DNA from: Asterella californica
Lineage: Eukaryota > Streptophyta > Marchantiopsida > Marchantiales > Aytoniaceae
Reading direction: 5' to 3'
Length of the DNA: 64,000 nucleotides
NCBI GenBank assembly: GCA_036924285.1
Contig: JAYKYS010000007.1
Location: forward strand, 2,294,001 to 2,358,000
Shown piece after piece: positions 12,144 through 21,941 of the stretch. The notes below the pieces were generated by a model. The model made no database searches and had not been told where the DNA came from. It saw only the letters and a program-made list of their open reading frames with translations. The number at the start of each line of letters is the position of its first letter. Within the stretch, counting starts at the first letter, position 1. The translations under genes and the position numbers were made by a program.

Positions 12144-12461
12144 TTAACTATCGAAGATATGATCCTCCTCACCATCGTTTGTACTAATCACAACAGACAT
12201 CTTGAACTCACTCTTGTAAAAATCCAACTCTACTTCACCAGGAGCATTCGTGGCCTCCACAGTGAATGATGCTTTAAACTCGGCTTTCTTCAAATCTGTG
12301 CCAATGGTCGCGGAAGCTTCTTCGTATAGGGTAAAGAGGGCACCCCAAGTGCTATAGATGCGGATTCGTAACTCATCTATACTCAACTTGGGCTTCTCCG
12401 TCTCTATTCGAACTCCTAAACGTCTCTTCTTCCACCTCGTCATTCGAACAGGATTCCCCAT
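12144..12461 (-). CDS. Small hypothetical frame in the leader of element 1
   Basis: A 105-residue frame from ATG at 12459-12461 (MGNPVRMTRWKKRRLGV) has a basic N-terminus, a central hydrophobic-charged region and an acidic C-terminus. I recognise no family. It shares phase with the zinc-knuckle frame downstream but is separated from it by stops and AT-rich sequence. Either a small accessory protein or chance. Confidence 0.3.
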   Translation of the reverse strand: MGNPVRMTRWKKRRLGVRIETEKPKLSIDELRIRIYSTWGALFTLYEEASATIGTDLKKAEFKASFTVEATNAPGEVELDFYKSEFKMSVVISTNDGEEDHIFDS

Positions 12462-12599
12462 GAAGTATCTTCAAGACCTCCTTGTATGCCGAAATGTGTA
12501 TCTCTTAGTTGGTAAGAGATCTCTCCAAGATTTTTGTTATCTCCAGTAGCTCAACCTCCAAGCTACTAAATCATGAAGTTTCAACAGAAACTTCCCTAA

Positions 12600-13050
12600 T
12601 CAGAAGAGATGGTGATGACTGTACAAATTTTCAGAGAACTGAAATTTGTATATTTTCACTTCCCTCGTGGTTGTCAACCCCCTCCACTTTGAAAAATTCT
12701 TTCTCCCTCTTCAGACCTCATGTTCTCATGATTTCTTTTGTCCTGGATAGCTTATCAGCCACTCTAAAACACTAGAAAGTTTCTCAGGAAAATAAAATTC
12801 ACAGAAAATCTGACAATGACTGTAAATTTTTTTCCAGATAACAGAATTCCTCAACTCTCACGAATAGACCCCCTCAACTTTGAAAATTCATTGCTCCCTC
12901 TCTAGACCACCTTTTCCTATGATTTCTTTTGTCTTAGATAGGTTATCAGCCAATCTAAAACACTGGAAAGTATCACAGGAAAATAAAATTCACAGAAAAT
13001 TTGACAGCGACTGTACAAATTTTCCAGAGAGCAGAATTTCTAAACTCACA
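12600..13050. repeat. Tandem repeat in untranslated leader of element 1
   Basis: A unit of about 190 bp is repeated: TTTGAAAAATTCTTTCTCCC at about 12689 and TTTGAAAATTCATTGCTCCC at about 12879, each followed by a shared block around TTCTTTTGTC, TTATCAGCCA and AAAATAAAATTCACAGAAAA. A partial third unit ends the array. Such arrays are common in gypsy leaders. Confidence 0.75.
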
Positions 13051-13329
13051 AATTTATCTCCTCTAATAACTTTTCTCTCCTCCTTCCTCTACAACTCTTA
13101 GTGCACACTCTTTCAACTCTCTTCAAACCCTTTCTAAGTGAACAAGATGTAAAGAATGACTTCGAACGCGTCATATATCACTACAGGATACACGAAAGGT
13201 TCTAACGTTGCTAACATCGCGTTAGCTCTCTCTCCTCCCAACGTTCTCTCCATGTGCTCTCTCATAATCTCCTTTTGTCGAATATAGAACTGAACTCTAA
13301 ACATCGTTCAACGATCCTTTCAAGTGAGG

Positions 13330-13346
13330 TCCTGGCAACGGAACCA
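13330..13346 (-). other. Primer-binding site of gypsy element 1 (tRNA-Glu-like)
   Basis: On the minus strand TGGTTCCGTTGCCAGGA starts five bases inside the 5' LTR. It is complementary, with about one mismatch, to the 3' end I recall for plant tRNA-Glu (CCCGGCAACGGAACCA). Confidence 0.7.
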
Positions 13347-13350
13347 AAAA

Positions 13351-14262
13351 TGTAAACCCTCCGCGGTCCTATCGATCAACTACCCCCCGATCTCTCAACC
13401 TCCACGATCGTCATCCACGAATCTGCAACATGTCGGGCCTGTCTCTCACTCAGGGGTCACCTCTGATGGCTTTGATGGAAGCACACCATGAACTTGAAGG
13501 GAAAATGCTCAGTTCACTCATTCATACACCCACAAACTTATCAACTAAAATCTCCTTAAACACATCAACTAAAATCCTCCATTCTAACGACGTCTCTCAA
13601 GTTCTCACATGCTAAAAATATCCCACACTCTCTATATTACTCAAGTTGTCATTACGACAATGTGAAAACAAGGATGAGGAGCTCTTCTCTACTCCTCTAT
13701 TTATACATTCTAGGTTTTTACTTTGGTACCTCCGGTAACTCAGCCGTAACTACTTTTACCGGGTTTTACTAAGATATTACTTAAGGTAAAAGCATTGATC
13801 ACATGGGCTTTTTACCTTTTCACATGGGCTTATTCCTTCAAAGTCAACAACTTCTAGAAGGATTCTAGAATATTCTCAAGGAATCTCGAATTTCCACCCC
13901 CCCTCTACACTAGGACCCACTAAAAAGGAAACATGTGGAATCTCTTCTTGTTTTTAATGCCCACAAAGTCCACAACTTTAATCCAACCACTAATATCAAG
14001 TCAAAAAGGAGATAAGGGATACTTTCCACCTCCTTTCTACCTTTTAGACAAGATGACAAGATAGTAGTGCTCACTCTTTAGCAAATATCTGAATTCTGCC
14101 AAAAGTACAGCTAAGTTTAACCATAACTAACTTTTAGCTAGTCATGACTAACTTGATACCTCCTAAAAGTACTTTGGCAGCAAATAAACATTCTCAACAC
14201 TTAGTTAGAACTAAACACCTTACTAATAGACAAACTTCCTATGTGTAACATAGGTCGTTACA
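13351..14262 (-). repeat. LTR of gypsy element 1 (5' LTR)
   Basis: This is the second 912 bp direct repeat, TG...CA, matching 5503-6414. It is the upstream LTR for the minus-strand genes. Element RNA would start within it; no clear TATA box was fixed by eye. Confidence 0.95.
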
Positions 14263-15094
14263 AGACAGTCTTCCGAAGATGTTCCAATCTTCCGAAGCAT
14301 CTTCTGTTCCAGGTTTCGGCAGTAGAGGAGTAATCGGGTAGGGAAATCGATAGCTGGGGTCGTCAATTTGAGGACGATGGGTAGGGAAGCTCGAATTGAA
14401 CTCAGGAAGAATCAAGAAGATGTCTGACAGAAATTGGACAGCGCTTCCGCATCCAATGTCACAATAGGAAAAATGGGGATGAGGGGTAATCGATCAGGCT
14501 GTCTGCAAACAACCGAGGAAGCGCGGGGGATACCAAACAAAGGCGAGAAGAAGTGGGAAGGGGAAAGAACGTGGGAAGAACCTCTACAGTCTTCTTCTGC
14601 TTCCCGAGTTGCCTTCGACCTTCTACGCGCTTCTGGCTCTGATCCTAGCTCCAATGCGATCCCACTGAGCTGCCTCCGTCGTCAGCTCTAGTCTACGCCT
14701 CAATCGATTAAGCCATCCACCTCCGATTCTACTCAGCTGCTTCCAATGTCAGCTTCCAGGAGTTTCTCAGGAAACGCGTTTCACTCAGTATGCTTCCTGC
14801 GCTTCAGCCCTTCGACCTCGCCTTCTTGCTAGCTTCGAATCGATCATGTACTCACTCAATTTCACCTCGCTGCCCCTCCCCCCTCACTCGAAGCTCACTC
14901 ACTGAAATCGATCTTCTCCAGAAGCGTGCTTGCTGCAGGAAGTTGGAGTGCGCTAATGCGCTTCCTGCGCATCTTCCCCGCAGATTAGAGGTTTCGACCC
15001 TAGATGGCTTACCCGACCTACCTACCACCTTGGTGTTACCTAGTAGGTACACCCACTCTTTTACTTGGAAATTCATGGTTAGGCTTTCGCGGTC

Positions 15095-15200
15095 GCTGCC
15101 TTCCGGAAGATGGGTATCTTCCGCCGTCTTCCCGTCTTTCGTCTTCCGAAGACGCAACTGAGAAGACGCTCTTCCGAAGATGGTCATCTTCCGAAGAAGT
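15095..15200. repeat. Cluster of TCTTCCGAAGA-type palindromes in copy A
   Basis: Within about 100 bp, GCCTTCCGGAAGATG, GTCTTCCGAAGACG, CTCTTCCGAAGATG and ATCTTCCGAAGAAG follow one another. Similar clusters sit in copy B near 36835-36900 and 37680-37770. The perfect dyads could bind a dimeric regulator or simply reflect repeat expansion. Confidence 0.6.
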
Positions 15201-15353
15201 CAACTTATTATTACAAACAACTCTTAAGATCATCTTCCTGCTAAGGAAGACGTAACCTTAAGTAACAACGCTTCTTCAGTTATATAAACAAGTTATTATC
15301 CTTAAAAATTTCAAAAATTCGTGAATCTTGTAATTTGTGGGTACCACAACAAA

Positions 15354-15941
15354 CTCTCATGGAACACGACATTCATCCCCTCCAAACTTGCACATCCTAT
15401 GGCATGTGCTAATATGTCACTAATCCTCATAATTCTCCAAGTAGTCTTCGTTCTCCTCATTTGCACTTGTGGTCTGTTCTGACTCGACTAGCTCCATCGT
15501 TCCTCCCCTCTTTCTGATCAACTTTACTCGTTTCCCAGCAACAGTAAGCCTAAAGACACACCATCTAGCTCTTGCAAGGAACAAGTAGCATTCTGAATCA
15601 CATCTGAGACAACGTATGGACCAAACCATCTCCGATGAAACTTTCGGATTTTAGAGTGATGGTTCTCTAGTGTAGTTTGTATACCAACACCCAGTGCTCA
15701 ACTTGTATTGGTTTCAATCGAAGCTTATGGGTCTTGTCAAACCTCTCCTTATTTTCAAGTCGAGTCGGTTTCAACTTTTGTTGTATCTTTGCAAGAGCTT
15801 CTTCTCTGCATTCTAACTGTCTGATGCGTAGTGAGAGAAGCAAGTGATCCATATTGTCTTCCACGGCAAGGTAGCCCAAGTAGGGAAGTCTTCTTCTGCT
15901 AACATCATCGGCTTCTGTCCCAACATTAATTCAACAAGCAT
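15354..15941 (-). pseudogene. Old gypsy element, C-terminal end of integrase/pol
   Basis: Minus-strand reading gives the integrase tail: LRIRQLECREEALAKIQQ, NKERFDKTHKLRLKPIQV, then RRWFGPYVVSDV and LTVAGKRVKLIRKRGG, ending near 15420. Joining 15941 to 28174 across the element-2 insertion restores a continuous frame that runs from YSTIGY on the 28 kb side into MLVELMLGQK here. Several stops and phase changes show long decay. Copy A inserted just downstream, at 741/15354. Confidence 0.75.
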
Positions 15942-16072
15942 GTATCAGTAACACACAAGAAAACCAAAAGATGCTCGAAAGTAGTAATTTAAGGATCGAA
16001 CCCACAGAGATGCAAGTAAAGATCATCCAAAAGTAGTAAACACGTGACAAAGGTGATTCTTTATAGTTGTCT

Positions 16073-16078
16073 TTTATT
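16073..16078 (-). terminator. Poly(A) signal AATAAA in the 3' LTR of element 2
   Basis: AATAAA on the minus strand lies about 130 bp before the LTR end and about 620 bp after the TATA box, where a retrotransposon poly(A) signal is expected. The same hexamer is at 25521-25526 in the 5' LTR. Confidence 0.5.
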
Positions 16079-16693
16079 CTCACGGGCAGAAATCAGTCCC
16101 GGTAGAGATCAAACTCAGATCTATCCAACAAGACAGAGTTGATAATCCTGACAAACAAACATAACAAGTACTGAACAGGTCAGGGACCTCAAGAAACAGA
16201 TGAACAACAGAGAAACAGAGTCACGGACGGAAATGTCACACGAGGAAGTACTGCTGAAGTGCTACTAAGTAGCCTCTAACACCATAAACGCTAAGTATCT
16301 TCACACTTAGTTACTTTCACTACTACTGCTCTCGGAAAACTCTGGCGAAGAAGACTCTTCTTCCGCCGAAGAACCAGATTGAACTTCTTCCTAAGTGTTC
16401 CACCAAAGAACAACTTCTTCCGAATTCAACTTCGCCCAAGAACGTCTTCGTAGGAAACTAACTCCGCAGATGCTGGTCTATTCTCAGTCTTCGCCGTAAA
16501 CGTTCTACTCTGATTTCAAATGTCAACAGCAAATTCTTCGGCACCCAGACTAATTCCTACCACAGCAAACTACGATACTTCGTACGTAAATCCTTCGCAG
16601 AAGACAAAACACTCAATGGCTCCGTAAACTCAGGAAATAGAAAACTCAAGAATGATAAAACACATAGAGGTCCTGAATACAAACAACACAACG

Positions 16694-16701
16694 CTTATAT
16701 A
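16694..16701 (-). promoter_or_regulatory. TATA box of element 2 (3' LTR copy)
   Basis: TATATAAG on the minus strand sits 32 bp downstream of the stop codon of the LTR frame. Transcription would start near 16665. This places the frame in U3 and the promoter after it. Confidence 0.6.
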
Positions 16702-16732
16702 CAGATTTTCCCGAAGATGACGGATCTTCTTC

Positions 16733-18757
16733 CTAAGAAGTCGGGCGTACTTCTGGACCGTCGGATGAAGGTCCTGTGTCCGAAACGACACCAGGAACGA
16801 CACCGCTTTCTACTGCTAACTCTCGACCTATCTCACAAACTGAGAACTCTACGGTTGCTCTAACCTCCCTAAGCTCTCTAACTACTCGCTGGCCTAGCCT
16901 AGCTACCCGGTTCCTAGCTGAAGTACCCTCCGCATCTGCAGCTAAGAACTCCTCTCTAACCTGGCGAAGAAATCCCACTTCTTCGGTATCCAGCTCAACG
17001 GCGAAGTAGTTCTTCAGCACCGGCTCGACCCTACTCCGAAGTTAAGCACTCAGTTCCTCGGCCTTGACGGTGCGTCGCTTCAGATCCTCGATCTCCTGCG
17101 TCATCTTCGCGACGACATCCAGATTCCTGTCCCGCTGAAGTCGTACCTCGTCCAACTCCTTCTTCATCAAAGACAGAACTTTCTCATGCTCGTTGTCGCG
17201 ATCAATCTTCTGTCGAAGAAGTTCCTCCTTCTCTGATGTCACACTCTTCAGTTCATCGGTCCTCGTCTGCGCCTCCTTCTGGGCCATGCGAAGTGCAGCT
17301 CTCAGGTTCTCCTTCTCTTCCTTCCAGTTACCTCGGCCGAAGTGCATCGTATGCACTAACTCTGCCAGGTTCAGCTTCCTACCGACGACTTCCTCGTAAG
17401 TCCCGCGGTTCGCTTCCGAGCTGTACAGTAACGGTACAACTACATCTTTGAGGTAATCTGCCGAAGAAGCTAATCGTTCGATCTCACCAACTGTCGATGA
17501 AGAAACAGCGCTCTTTGGTGTAGTGGCAACGTCCTTCTCCATCTGAGGAGTACTCCCTTCCTCGGCTTCCTCGGTCGCCTCTTCAACTGCTTCATCATTG
17601 GTCCGAACCGTCTTCGTCATCTTCATCTTCTTCCGAGACTTCTGCAGAGACCTCGGCGTCTCCTCCAGAGGTTTCTTCCTTCCACTCCTGCGAATCGGAG
17701 GAGACACCTCGACTACATCTTCGTCCTCGGCCGGAGTAACTGCTTCGGGCGTCTTCTCTGGAGTTGGCGTTGAAGTCGATGCCTCGTTCTTCTTCGTTAC
17801 CTCCACTGCTACTTCGGCTTGTGCTCCTTCGGCTTCGACTTCGTCGAAGAACCTCTCGAGTTGTACATCCCGTGCTGGAGTCTGTACCACCTGAAATTCA
17901 TCATCCTCGGCAGCTGCGGTAAAACCTAACTTCGTCTGCTGTGCCTCAGATAGCAACCCCATCCTCATATAGAACACTGATACAAACGGTCCTATGTATG
18001 CCAAGTCATTCGCATTCCAAAGCTTCAGCACATGTCGGTGGATAATCCTCGCCCAATGTGCTCTTCGTCCGGCGAAGAGCTGCTCGATGAAGTTGATTTG
18101 CCAGTTCGACAAGTATGTCGTTCTTCGTGGCTTGAAGATCGCCATAATCGCATCGGCTACTTCTCTCTTCTTCGGATCGCAGTAATCGCTTGTTCGGTAG
18201 CCGTTTCTCCCCAGAGGTAATTCCTTGAACAGATTCGGGAAGGTCTTCACTGCTTCGGGCGAAGCAGCGACAGAGGTGGTGTCAAACAGAAGATCACCTT
18301 CTCGACCTGCATCGTCGATTCCCAAAACAGCGGACCAGTGAGCTTCGGTCCAGTTATTCGGTCGTCCATAGTGCTCATCGGCCGGATGCTGCTTGCAGAC
18401 CTTCAACTCGTGCACCAATTTGGAGGAAACCATCCTCCACCAAGGAAGCAAAAGGAACGATAACCCCATTTCCTCGAGCTCTTTGTCGTAGCGGCGAAGA
18501 GCCAGTCGATTAACTTCAAACGATCGGAGCCTCGGCACCTTAGTCGTCTGCATCCTGCGCATCCCTATGATTACTGCAACGGTCTTCGCTACAAACGGAT
18601 TCCTCGCTGCAATCCTTTCCTCGCCCGTAACTGATGTGCTTCGGCGTTCGGTAAATGCGGCTCTCTGCGCCCTGCTATCGCTCGCTCTGGGAATAGTAAA
18701 ACAGTAAAGTAAACAACTTGTTACCTTGCTTATATCCCGCGATAGGCTTTCCTGCAC
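16733..18757 (-). pseudogene. LTR-resident coiled-coil protein frame of element 2 (3' LTR copy)
   Basis: The frame runs from GTG 18757, or the first in-frame ATG at 18562, to the stop at 16733, interrupted only by TAA at 17042-17044 where the 5' LTR has CAA. Uninterrupted it would be about 609-674 residues. The N-terminal ~230 residues hold WTEAHWSAVLG, LGRNGYRTSDY, DPKKREVADAIM, TTYLSNWQINFIEQ and LAYIGPFVSVFYMRMGLL, which align in order with the copies at 2329-4604 and 33603-35944. A Pro/Glu/Ser-rich linker with RRSGRKK and a long Glu/Lys/Arg coiled coil (about 17050-17400) follow. An upstream ATG at 18792-18794 with a possible GTAACA...CCCAG intron was considered, but the phases do not join. 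No signal peptide or membrane segment is seen. Function unknown. Confidence 0.75.
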
Positions 18758-19062
18758 GTGCCGAAGTTAGGGTTTTCCTCTTGACGACTGACATTCTTCA
18801 GTCGGCTGTAACTTCGTCGTTCGGTCTCCGATTGCCTCGCACAACATATCGTTAGAAAGCTCTTCGTCCGAGGAATTCATCTATGAGAAATCATCTTTCA
18901 GTGTCTCCATAGATTCGATAAATTCCTCCAGAACTGGGATTCTTCACTAAACTTCTAATTAACACTATTCTACTCATATCGTTTATCTTCTATCATCTAT
19001 TCTTCTTATTTATTTTACAACTAATCAATTAATTAACAAAAACGAAAAACCAAGGCTTCACA

Positions 19063-19075
19063 TACTCCCCTTCTC
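19063..19075 (-). other. Polypurine tract of gypsy element 2
   Basis: GAGAAGGGGAGTA on the minus strand abuts the 3' LTR start TGTGAAGCC and lies 26 bp beyond the pol stop. Confidence 0.8.
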
Positions 19076-19100
19076 AATTGTGAAGCGACCCCGCGAACAC

Positions 19101-21941
19101 TTAAGAGTAGTATCTCTTGATTCTCCACCCATTGACTCGGATAGCTAACAATGTTCCATCGAGTTCTTCCAACTGAACCGAACCATTACTATAACAACGC
19201 GTTACTTTGTAAGGACCCATCCAACGTAAGTGTAACTTCCCTGGAAATTTAGTGTACCTACTGTCATACAGTAGTACTAAATCTCCATCCTTGATGTCCA
19301 CTTTGCGGATCTTCTTATCGTGCTTCTCTTTCCGCTTCATTTGAATGATCTCCGTTAGTCGTTTAGACTCTTCACGGTCTTCCTCAAGTGTCATCAGACT
19401 CTTAAGTCGTAATAGTTGACTCTCCTCCACTGACAGTCTATCTTCAGACAGGATTCTGTAAGTAGGCACATCAAATTCAACTCGCATAATCGGTGTCATG
19501 CCATATGTTAGGAAAAAGGGTGTTTGTCGAGTTGTAATCTTCTCTACATTCCGAAATGCCCATAAGACAGCCGGTAACTTTGTATCCCAATCATATGCAT
19601 GATTCACTGTCACCTTGTTCAGAATCTTGCACAACACTCCATTAGACTTCTCTGTCAATCCGTTAGCTTTTGGATTGTACGGTGTTGTCTTCCGGTGTTT
19701 TATACCAAAGTAATCTGTCAGTTCTTCTATCATCTTGTTTAAAAAATGTGAACCTCGGTCACTCACCAACTCCAGTGGGCATCCATATCGAGTAATGATC
19801 TGTGTGTACAGAAACTCAGCCACAGTGGCTGCATCGTCTTTCTTGGTAGCTGCTGCTTCAACCATCTTCGTTGCATAATCAGTAGCTATCAGTATGTACC
19901 TTCTTCTTGTGCGGCGTGTTGCAGGTTGTATAGGTCCAACAAAATCAATCTCCCACTTCTCGAATGGTGCTAATGGGAGTATCGGATGTAACGGCCACTG
20001 AGTGGTTGGCGTAGGCTTACCCACTCGTTGACAGTTATCACACTTCTTGATGATCTCCTGAACATCTTTGTACATCGTTGGCCACCAGTATCCAGCTGAG
20101 AGGATCTTCTTCACAGTGTTTCTCAGTGCATAGTGTCCACCTTCAGGTTCCGAGTGTAGTGCTCCTACCACTTGTGGTATCTCATGCGTTTCTAGACATC
20201 TTCGAAGTTCTTCATCAGCCCCTCTTTTGAACAATATCCCGTTCTTCATCTCGTAGGGTCCCGCCTGATGTATGAAGACTGTTCGCTGTTCAGCGTCCAT
20301 TTCCTCTGGGCACTGCAAAGTCTGTAAATATCTGTACAGATCATAGTACTTCGTAGCAGGTGCTACGGTCAGCTGAAACAATTCCTCATCTGGGAAGTCA
20401 TCTGCCACTGTATCCACTCGTTCTCCCGTTCTCAGGCGAGACAAGTAATCAGCATTCTCATGATGAATCCCTTGTCTGGTCTGAACTGTGAAAGTGAATT
20501 CTTGAAGTAACAACATCCATCTTGCTATCCTTCCTGACAAGTCTGACTTTTGTACTAGATGCTTCAACGCATAATGATCCACGTGAAAAACAAACTCATA
20601 GCCAAGAAGGTAATGTCTGAACTTCTTTACTGAGTACACCATTCCCAACGCTTCACGTTCAGTAGTGGTGTAGTTCTTTTTTGCTGCTGAAAGTTGTCTA
20701 CTCGCATAGTAGATTGGGTGGTCTCTCTTTTCATCATCTTTCTGACTGAGCACCACTCCAATAGCAAACGCAGAAGTGTCTACATACACTTGAAAAGGTC
20801 TCTCCCAGTCTGGTGGTCGCATGACAGGTGCTTCTGCCAACTTCTTCTTCAGCGTTTCAAACGCCTCATGCTGTTTCTCGTGCCAATGGTACTCTGTCGT
20901 CTTCTTCAGCAATTCCGTCAGTGGCGCAGCAAGTATGGCGTAATCTTTGATGAACCTTCTGTAATATCCAACATGTCCTAGGAAGGCTCTCAACTCGCTG
21001 ATGTCAGTAGGGGGCTGTAGGGATAGTATCACTCTAACTTTCTCTACATCTACTTCTATGCCTCGACCTGATACTCTATGGCCAAGAAGTATTCCTTCAG
21101 TCATCACGAAGAAACACTTCTCAGGATGTAATGCAAGTCTGGCTTCCCTACACTTCTGAAAGGTTTTGGCTAAACACGCTGCATGTTCTTCACGTGTGCC
21201 AAAAACACAAAAATCATCTATAAAGATCTCTAAAAATTTTCGCAAATAATCTTGGAAAATTGAGGTCATCATCCTCTGAAAGGTAGCTGGTGCATTGCAT
21301 AGTCCAAAAGGCATCTTGTGATAAGCATAAGTGCCCCAATCTGTAGTAAAGGTAGTCTTGTCCTTATCTTGCTCTCTTATGGACACTTGATTGTACCCTG
21401 AAAACCCGTCCAAAAAGCTGTAACATTCCTTTCCAGATACATGATCCAAAATGGTATCAGTAAAAGGTAAAGGGTGATGATCCTTCATGGTTGCTGCATT
21501 CAGCTTTCTGAAATCTTGACAGACTCTTATCTTTCCTGTTTGCTTCTTGGGTACCACTACTATGGGTGCTACCCATTCGCTGCTTAACACAGGAAAAATA
21601 ATACCTGCCTTTAGGTACTTATCTATCTCGTCTTTAACCATCAAAGAGTATTTTGGGTTGAGTCGGTACTGCCTCTGTCGTACAGGTACTGATCCTTCAA
21701 TGAGGTCGATACGATGTTCTCCCCACTGTGCAGGTATCCCCTTCATGTCCTCCACAGTCCAGACGAAGACATCTTGGTAATGGATCAGCATCTGACGATA
21801 CACTTCCAACTCTTCTCCTTGTACCACAATAGAAATCTTGAGGCTCTTACCTTCGCTTATTAGTAGGTCTTGGGATGCTCCTGGAAGGACTATACCATCT
21901 GTATGACTGGTCTCTGCACTCCCGTGACCTAGCTGTGATTG
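19101..21941 (-). CDS. Pol: reverse transcriptase, RNase H, integrase (element 2)
   Basis: The frame is open from the codon after UAG 21942-21944 to the stop at 19101, about 946 codons. Its first ATG is only at 21791, so the linker to the protease needs readthrough. RT: SSEWVAPIVVVPKKQTGKI, catalytic Asp in CYSFLDGFSGYNQ, MPFGLCNAPATFQR, and the active-site FIDDF near 21215-21225. RNase H: FQVYVDTSAFAIG, TTTEREALGMVYSVKKFRHY and HHENADYLSR. Integrase: HHCC zinc domain ending CDNCQRVG, then Asp (ATDYATKMVE), Asp (LVSDRGSHF) and Glu (ANGLTEKSN), and C-terminal DGDLVLLYDSRY and RWMGPYKV. It copies element RNA into DNA and integrates it. No lesion was found, so this Pol looks potentially functional. 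Confidence 0.95.
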   Translation of the reverse strand, partial: QSQLGHGSAETSHTDGIVLPGASQDLLISEGKSLKISIVVQGEELEVYRQMLIHYQDVFVWTVEDMKGIPAQWGEHRIDLIEGSVPVRQRQYRLNPKYSLMVKDEIDKYLKAGIIFPVLSSEWVAPIVVVPKKQTGKIRVCQDFRKLNAATMKDHHPLPFTDTILDHVSGKECYSFLDGFSGYNQVSIREQDKDKTTFTTDWGTYAYHKMPFGLCNAPATFQRMMTSIFQDYLRKFLEIFIDDFCVFGTREEHAACLAKTFQKCREARLALHPEKCFFVMTEGILLGHRVSGRGIEVDVEKVRVILSLQPPTDISELRAFLGHVGYYRRFIKDYAILAAPLTELLKKTTEYHWHEKQHEAFETLKKKLAEAPVMRPPDWERPFQVYVDTSAFAIGVVLSQKDDEKRDHPIYYASRQLSAAKKNYTTTEREALGMVYSVKKFRHYLLGYEFVFHVDHYALKHLVQKSDLSGRIARWMLLLQEFTFTVQTRQGIHHENADYLSRLRTGERVDTVADDFPDEELFQLTVAPATKYYDLYRYLQTLQCPEEMDAEQRTVFIHQAGPYEMKNGILFKRGADEELRRCLETHEIPQVVGALHSEPEGGHYALRNTVKKILSAGYWWPTMYKDVQEIIKKCDNCQRVGKPTPTTQWPLHPILPLAPFEKWEIDFVGPIQPATRRTRRRYILIATDYATKMVEAAATKKDDAATVAEFLYTQIITRYGCPLELVSDRGSHFLNKMIEELTDYFGIKHRKTTPYNPKANGLTEKSNGVLCKILNKVTVNHAYDWDTKLPAVLWAFRNVEKITTRQTPFFLTYGMTPIMRVEFDVPTYRILSEDRLSVEESQLLRLKSLMTLEEDREESKRLTEIIQMKRKEKHDKKIRKVDIKDGDLVLLYDSRYTKFPGKLHLRWMGPYKVTRCYSNGSVQLEELDGTLLAIRVNGWRIKRYYS

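Larger units (their letters stand above)
5503..14262 (-). mobile_element. Ty3/gypsy LTR retrotransposon 1, young but defective
   Basis: The element is bounded by two 912 bp LTRs (5503-6414 and 13351-14262) with TG...CA ends, and flanked by AGAC at 5499-5502 and 14263-14266. The uninterrupted target is seen in copy B near 36835-36890. Order on the minus strand: LTR, primer site, two small frames, gag, zinc knuckle, protease, reverse transcriptase, RNase H, integrase, polypurine tract, LTR. That protease-RT-RH-IN order defines Ty3/gypsy. No chromodomain was seen. Despite near-identical LTRs the coding part carries several stops and frameshifts, so the copy was probably moved by proteins supplied in trans. 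Confidence 0.93.
741..15348 (-). mobile_element. Giant LTR unit copy A (likely solo LTR), interrupted by a gypsy insertion
   Basis: The unit starts TGTAGTGACGCAGGATTACT and ends GGTACCACA, giving TG...CA termini, and is flanked by the direct repeat ACAAA at 736-740 and 15349-15353. Removing the gypsy element at 5503-14262 leaves about 5.84 kb that aligns along its whole length with copy B at 32020-37922. No internal gag or pol and no terminal direct repeat were found, so a solo LTR left by LTR-LTR recombination is the best reading; a large non-autonomous element is the alternative. Sense is minus, judged from the frame it contains. The interrupting element duplicated AGAC at 5499-5502 and 14263-14266. 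Confidence 0.8.
15947..19062 (-). repeat. 3' LTR of gypsy element 2 (3116 bp)
   Basis: Its minus-strand ends are TGTGAAGCCTTGG at 19062 and GTGTGTTACT at 15947; the other LTR ends TTACA, so the terminal CA has become CT here. It aligns to 25395-28173 with sparse substitutions. The length difference is explained by a 337 bp deletion in the other LTR (17909-18245 here). From the ORF, TATA and poly(A) positions, U3 runs from 19062 to about 16665, R from there to about 16050, and U5 is the last ~100 bp. Confidence 0.93.

Noticed and set aside
17193..17894. Plus-strand Ser-rich frames opposite the LTR protein, repeated at 26640-26898
   Set aside because: They mirror the coiled-coil coding strand and have no independent features.
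16733..18757. LTR frame as an envelope-like gene
   Set aside because: No signal peptide, transmembrane segment or cysteine-rich ectodomain can be seen.
18670..18794. Spliced 5' exon for the LTR frame starting at ATG 18792-18794
   Set aside because: The only donor (AAG|GTAACA) and acceptor (CCCAG) give incompatible phases.
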